Assembly (NCBI GenBank): GCA_031282235.1
Contig: JAITED010000104.1
Coordinates: 1 to 5,212 of the forward strand
Direction: 5' to 3'
Source of the DNA: Propionibacteriaceae bacterium
GTDB taxonomy: Bacteria; Actinomycetota; Actinomycetes; Propionibacteriales; Propionibacteriaceae
DNA length: 5,212 nucleotides
The number at the start of each line of letters is the position of its first letter. The stretch's first letter is position 1. The position numbers were made by a program, and so were the translations under genes. Positions 5,183 through 5,212 of the stretch are shown here, in pieces. A model generated the notes under the pieces. The model was not told the origin of the DNA. It saw nothing but the letters and a program-made list of their open reading frames with translations, and did not search any database.

Positions 5183-5192
5183 TATAGGGGGG
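5168..5192 (+). terminator. Possible recX terminator hairpin
   Basis: CCCCCC (5168-5173) pairs perfectly with GGGGGG (5187-5192) around a 13-base loop. GGGCGCCC (5190-5197) is an overlapping perfect palindrome. No T tract follows. The hairpin would compete with the 5099-5182 pairing because it uses its 3' arm. It is a reasonable but weak candidate for ending the recA-recX transcript. The remaining 5198-5212 shows nothing I can interpret. Confidence 0.3.
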
Positions 5193-5212
5193 CGCCCACC
5201 AAGTCCGCCAAC

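Overview
The window is a piece of an actinobacterial chromosome carrying the conserved DNA-maintenance neighbourhood ftsK - clgR-type regulator - DUF3046 gene - recA - recX, all on the + strand. Support for an actinobacterium comes from the gene order, the ClgR-type helix-turn-helix signature, the DUF3046 gene directly before recA, leaderless-looking starts (TAnnnT 6-7 bases before the start codon), the TCGAAC-N4-GTTCG type of SOS box, and a recA promoter that fits the actinobacterial RecA-NDp (PafBC-type) pattern. The RecA and FtsK sequences look closest to Actinomycetales/Actinomycetaceae, but genus cannot be fixed by eye. The sequence is moderately GC-rich and all five reading frames are intact.

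Layout: 1-79 is an uninterrupted poly-C run, most likely a sequencing or assembly artefact at a contig edge. 80-198 is a short leader with two adjacent palindromes, a strong hairpin and a probable leaderless promoter for ftsK. 199-2670 is ftsK. 2671-2790 holds a GC-rich stem-loop (possible ftsK terminator) and a probable clgR promoter. 2791-3069 is the clgR-like gene; 3093-3287 is the DUF3046 gene with its own leaderless-type -10. 3288-3524 is a 237-base, densely packed recA control region. 3525-4577 is recA and 4592-5098 is recX, separated by 14 bases and probably co-transcribed. 5099-5212 is a non-coding, highly structured tail.

The genes form a chromosome-integrity cluster. FtsK moves DNA at the division septum. 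RecA pairs homologous strands and triggers LexA cleavage, and RecX restrains RecA. The ClgR-like protein probably controls Clp-type proteolysis. No new protein system is visible. The most interesting signals are regulatory. The recA upstream region combines a LexA box, a PafBC-type promoter and a pair of inverted DnaA boxes flanking the LexA box. ftsK and clgR are directly adjacent, without the pgsA/cinA genes often found between them. The tail after recX can form several alternative hairpins and shares a 12-mer, inverted, with the start of the window.
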